This document shows positions 62,750 through 64,000 of a stretch of DNA of 64,000 nt, piece by piece. The notes under the pieces were generated by a model, which saw nothing but the letters and a program-made list of their open reading frames with translations, was not told the origin of the DNA and did not search any database. Each line of letters begins with the position of its first letter. Position 1 is the stretch's first letter. The position numbers and the translations under genes were made by a program. Source of the stretch: Alcaligenaceae bacterium (GTDB lineage: Bacteria > Pseudomonadota > Gammaproteobacteria > Burkholderiales > Burkholderiaceae_B); contig JACCES010000016.1 in assembly GCA_013416455.1 (NCBI GenBank), positions 54,338-118,337 on the forward strand, written 5' to 3'.

Positions 62750-64000
62750 ATGTCGCTTCAAGATCCCGCGCCCTTGCGGCCGCGCCGGGGGCGCCTGTTG
62801 GGGGGGCTGGTCGTCTTCTGTCTGGTGGCTGCCGCGGCCTATTGGTATTTCGTCGTCAAGGACGCGGGCAGCCCCGGGGTTACGGTGCCGGCGTCCGTGG
62901 GCAGGGGCTTCGGCCCGGGCGCTTTTCGCGGCCTTCCCGTGCCGGTGCGCCTGGCCACGGCTCGGGTGGAAACGCTGCAGCACACGCTGCGGGCCATCGG
63001 CACCGTGACGGCCTTCAATACGGTGGTGGTCCGCAGCCGGGTCGGCGGCGAACTGCTGCAGCTGCATTTCCAGGAAGGCGGCATGGTCGAAGCCGGCGAC
63101 CTGCTGGCCCAGATCGACCCCCGCGAATACCAGGTGGCGCTCGATCAGGCGCGCGGCCAGCAGCAGCAGAACGCCGCCCAGCTGCAGAGCGCCCGCCAGG
63201 ATCTCGAACGCTACCGCGTGTTGTTCCGCCAGAATTCCATAGCGCGCCAGCAGGTGGAGCAGCAGGAAGCGCTCGTCAAGCAGCTGGAAGGCACCCGGGT
63301 CAGCGATCAGGCCGCGGTGGACAGCGCCGGGCTGCAGCTGAGCTATACCCGCATCACGGCCCCCATTTCGGGGCGCCTGGGCTTGCGCAAGGTGGATCAG
63401 GGAAACATGGTGACGGCCTCGGACACCGAAGGGCTGGTCACCATCACCCAGACCCGGCCCATCTCCGTCGAGTTCACGCTGCCGCAGGCCGAACTCGCGG
63501 ACGTGCTGGCGCAATTGCGCGCCGGGCGGACACTGCGGGTCGTGCTGCATGACCAGAACGATGTCGAGGAACTGGCGCGCGGGGAACTCATATCGCTGGA
63601 CAATCAGATCGATGTGGCGACCGGCACGCTCAGGCTCAAGGCGCGTTTCGACAATGAGGATGAACGCCTCTTTCCCAATCAGTTCGTGAATGTGCGGCTG
63701 CTGGTTTCCAGCGAGGACATGCTGGCCGTACCGTCCGCCGCGGTGCAGGTCGGCTCCATAGGCAGTTTCGTCTATGTCGTCGATGACGGGGTCGTGCGCA
63801 TCCAGCGCATCGTCGCCGGCCGGGTCGATGGCCAGAAGACCGCCGTGCTGGACGGCCTGCAGGCCGGGCAGCGGGTGGTCGTGGAAGGCACCGACCGTTT
63901 GCGGGACGGGGGCAGCGTCGACGTGGTGAGCGTGGATGGCAAGGAAGCCGCCGCGGCCGCCCCCGCGGCCGCGCGCGCCCCGGGCGCCGGCCGTGGCGGT
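62750..64000 (+). CDS. RND efflux periplasmic adaptor (MdtA/HlyD type), 3' end outside window
   Basis: At least 417 residues, still open at the window edge. One N-terminal membrane segment or signal anchor ('LLGGLVVFCLVAAAAYWYFVV'), lipoyl-type half-motifs ('NTVVVRSRVGGELLQLHFQEGGMVEAGDLLAQIDPREY' in segments and 'YTRITAPISGRLGLRKVDQGNMV' split), a coiled-coil hairpin rich in Gln/Arg, and beta-barrel and membrane-proximal domains ('LFPNQFVNVRLLV', 'AVLDGLQAGQRVVVEG'). It ends in an Ala/Gly-rich tail. RND pump genes should follow downstream; a TolC homologue is at 30732-32084. Confidence 0.92.
   Translation, partial: MSLQDPAPLRPRRGRLLGGLVVFCLVAAAAYWYFVVKDAGSPGVTVPASVGRGFGPGAFRGLPVPVRLATARVETLQHTLRAIGTVTAFNTVVVRSRVGGELLQLHFQEGGMVEAGDLLAQIDPREYQVALDQARGQQQQNAAQLQSARQDLERYRVLFRQNSIARQQVEQQEALVKQLEGTRVSDQAAVDSAGLQLSYTRITAPISGRLGLRKVDQGNMVTASDTEGLVTITQTRPISVEFTLPQAELADVLAQLRAGRTLRVVLHDQNDVEELARGELISLDNQIDVATGTLRLKARFDNEDERLFPNQFVNVRLLVSSEDMLAVPSAAVQVGSIGSFVYVVDDGVVRIQRIVAGRVDGQKTAVLDGLQAGQRVVVEGTDRLRDGGSVDVVSVDGKEAAAAAPAAARAPGAGRGG

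Overview
The window is chromosomal DNA of a high-GC betaproteobacterium. Gene content and order (kdsD-kdsC-lptC-lptA-lptB, a DUF3683-type giant FAD/Fe-S oxidoreductase, ubiE/Tim44-like/ubiJ/ubiB, DUF3460-scpA-panC, coaE-zapD) point to Burkholderiales, most likely Alcaligenaceae near Bordetella, Achromobacter or Kerstersia. This placement is inference from gene content; no rRNA gene is present. I saw no tRNA, CRISPR array, transposase or phage gene. Genes are densely packed, with many 4-bp ATGA overlaps.

Layout. 1-4640: end of an amidase, the LPS-core/export operon (minus strand) and apt. 4647-12370: a 1313-residue FAD/Fe-S dehydrogenase, a YqaA membrane protein, ilvA and a GCS2-family ligase overlapping ilvA. 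12373-21949: a signalling island with an ABC_sub_bind periplasmic protein, a Cache-HAMP-PP2C (SpoIIE-type) phosphatase, an MFS protein with two extra extracytoplasmic modules, alr, an RsbW-like HATPase, an NCS2 permease fused to what reads as a dead HATPase domain, and a STAS antagonist. 21970-30770: pxpB/pxpC, phoB/phoR, ubiquinone genes and rfaE2. 30732-34486: tolC, pcm-like, thiD and thiG. 34582-44209: a cobalamin block (btuF, btuB with a cobalamin riboswitch, cobT, cobS, a cobC-like phosphatase) followed by B12-dependent metH. 44228-53411: an XRE regulator, then an ssuE-type flavin reductase divergent from an eight-gene operon (DapA-like aldolase, GlcG-like protein, ABC importer, two flavin monooxygenases, crotonase), presumably for uptake and oxidative cleavage of an organosulfur or similar compound. 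53540-64000: S15 hydrolase, DHA2 MFS pump, scpA, panC, an orphan LuxR-type HTH protein behind a lux-box-like palindrome, an NlpE-like lipoprotein, a short prepilin peptidase, coaE, zapD and the start of an RND adaptor gene.

How genes work together. The LPS genes make Kdo precursor and the export machinery. The cobalamin genes import and complete B12 under riboswitch control and metH uses it. The most unusual region is 12373-21949. Phosphatase, kinase-like HATPase and STAS protein are the three parts of a partner-switching relay. They sit with two transporter-derived membrane proteins and a periplasmic binding protein that could be its sensors. No sigma factor is in the window, so the output is unknown.
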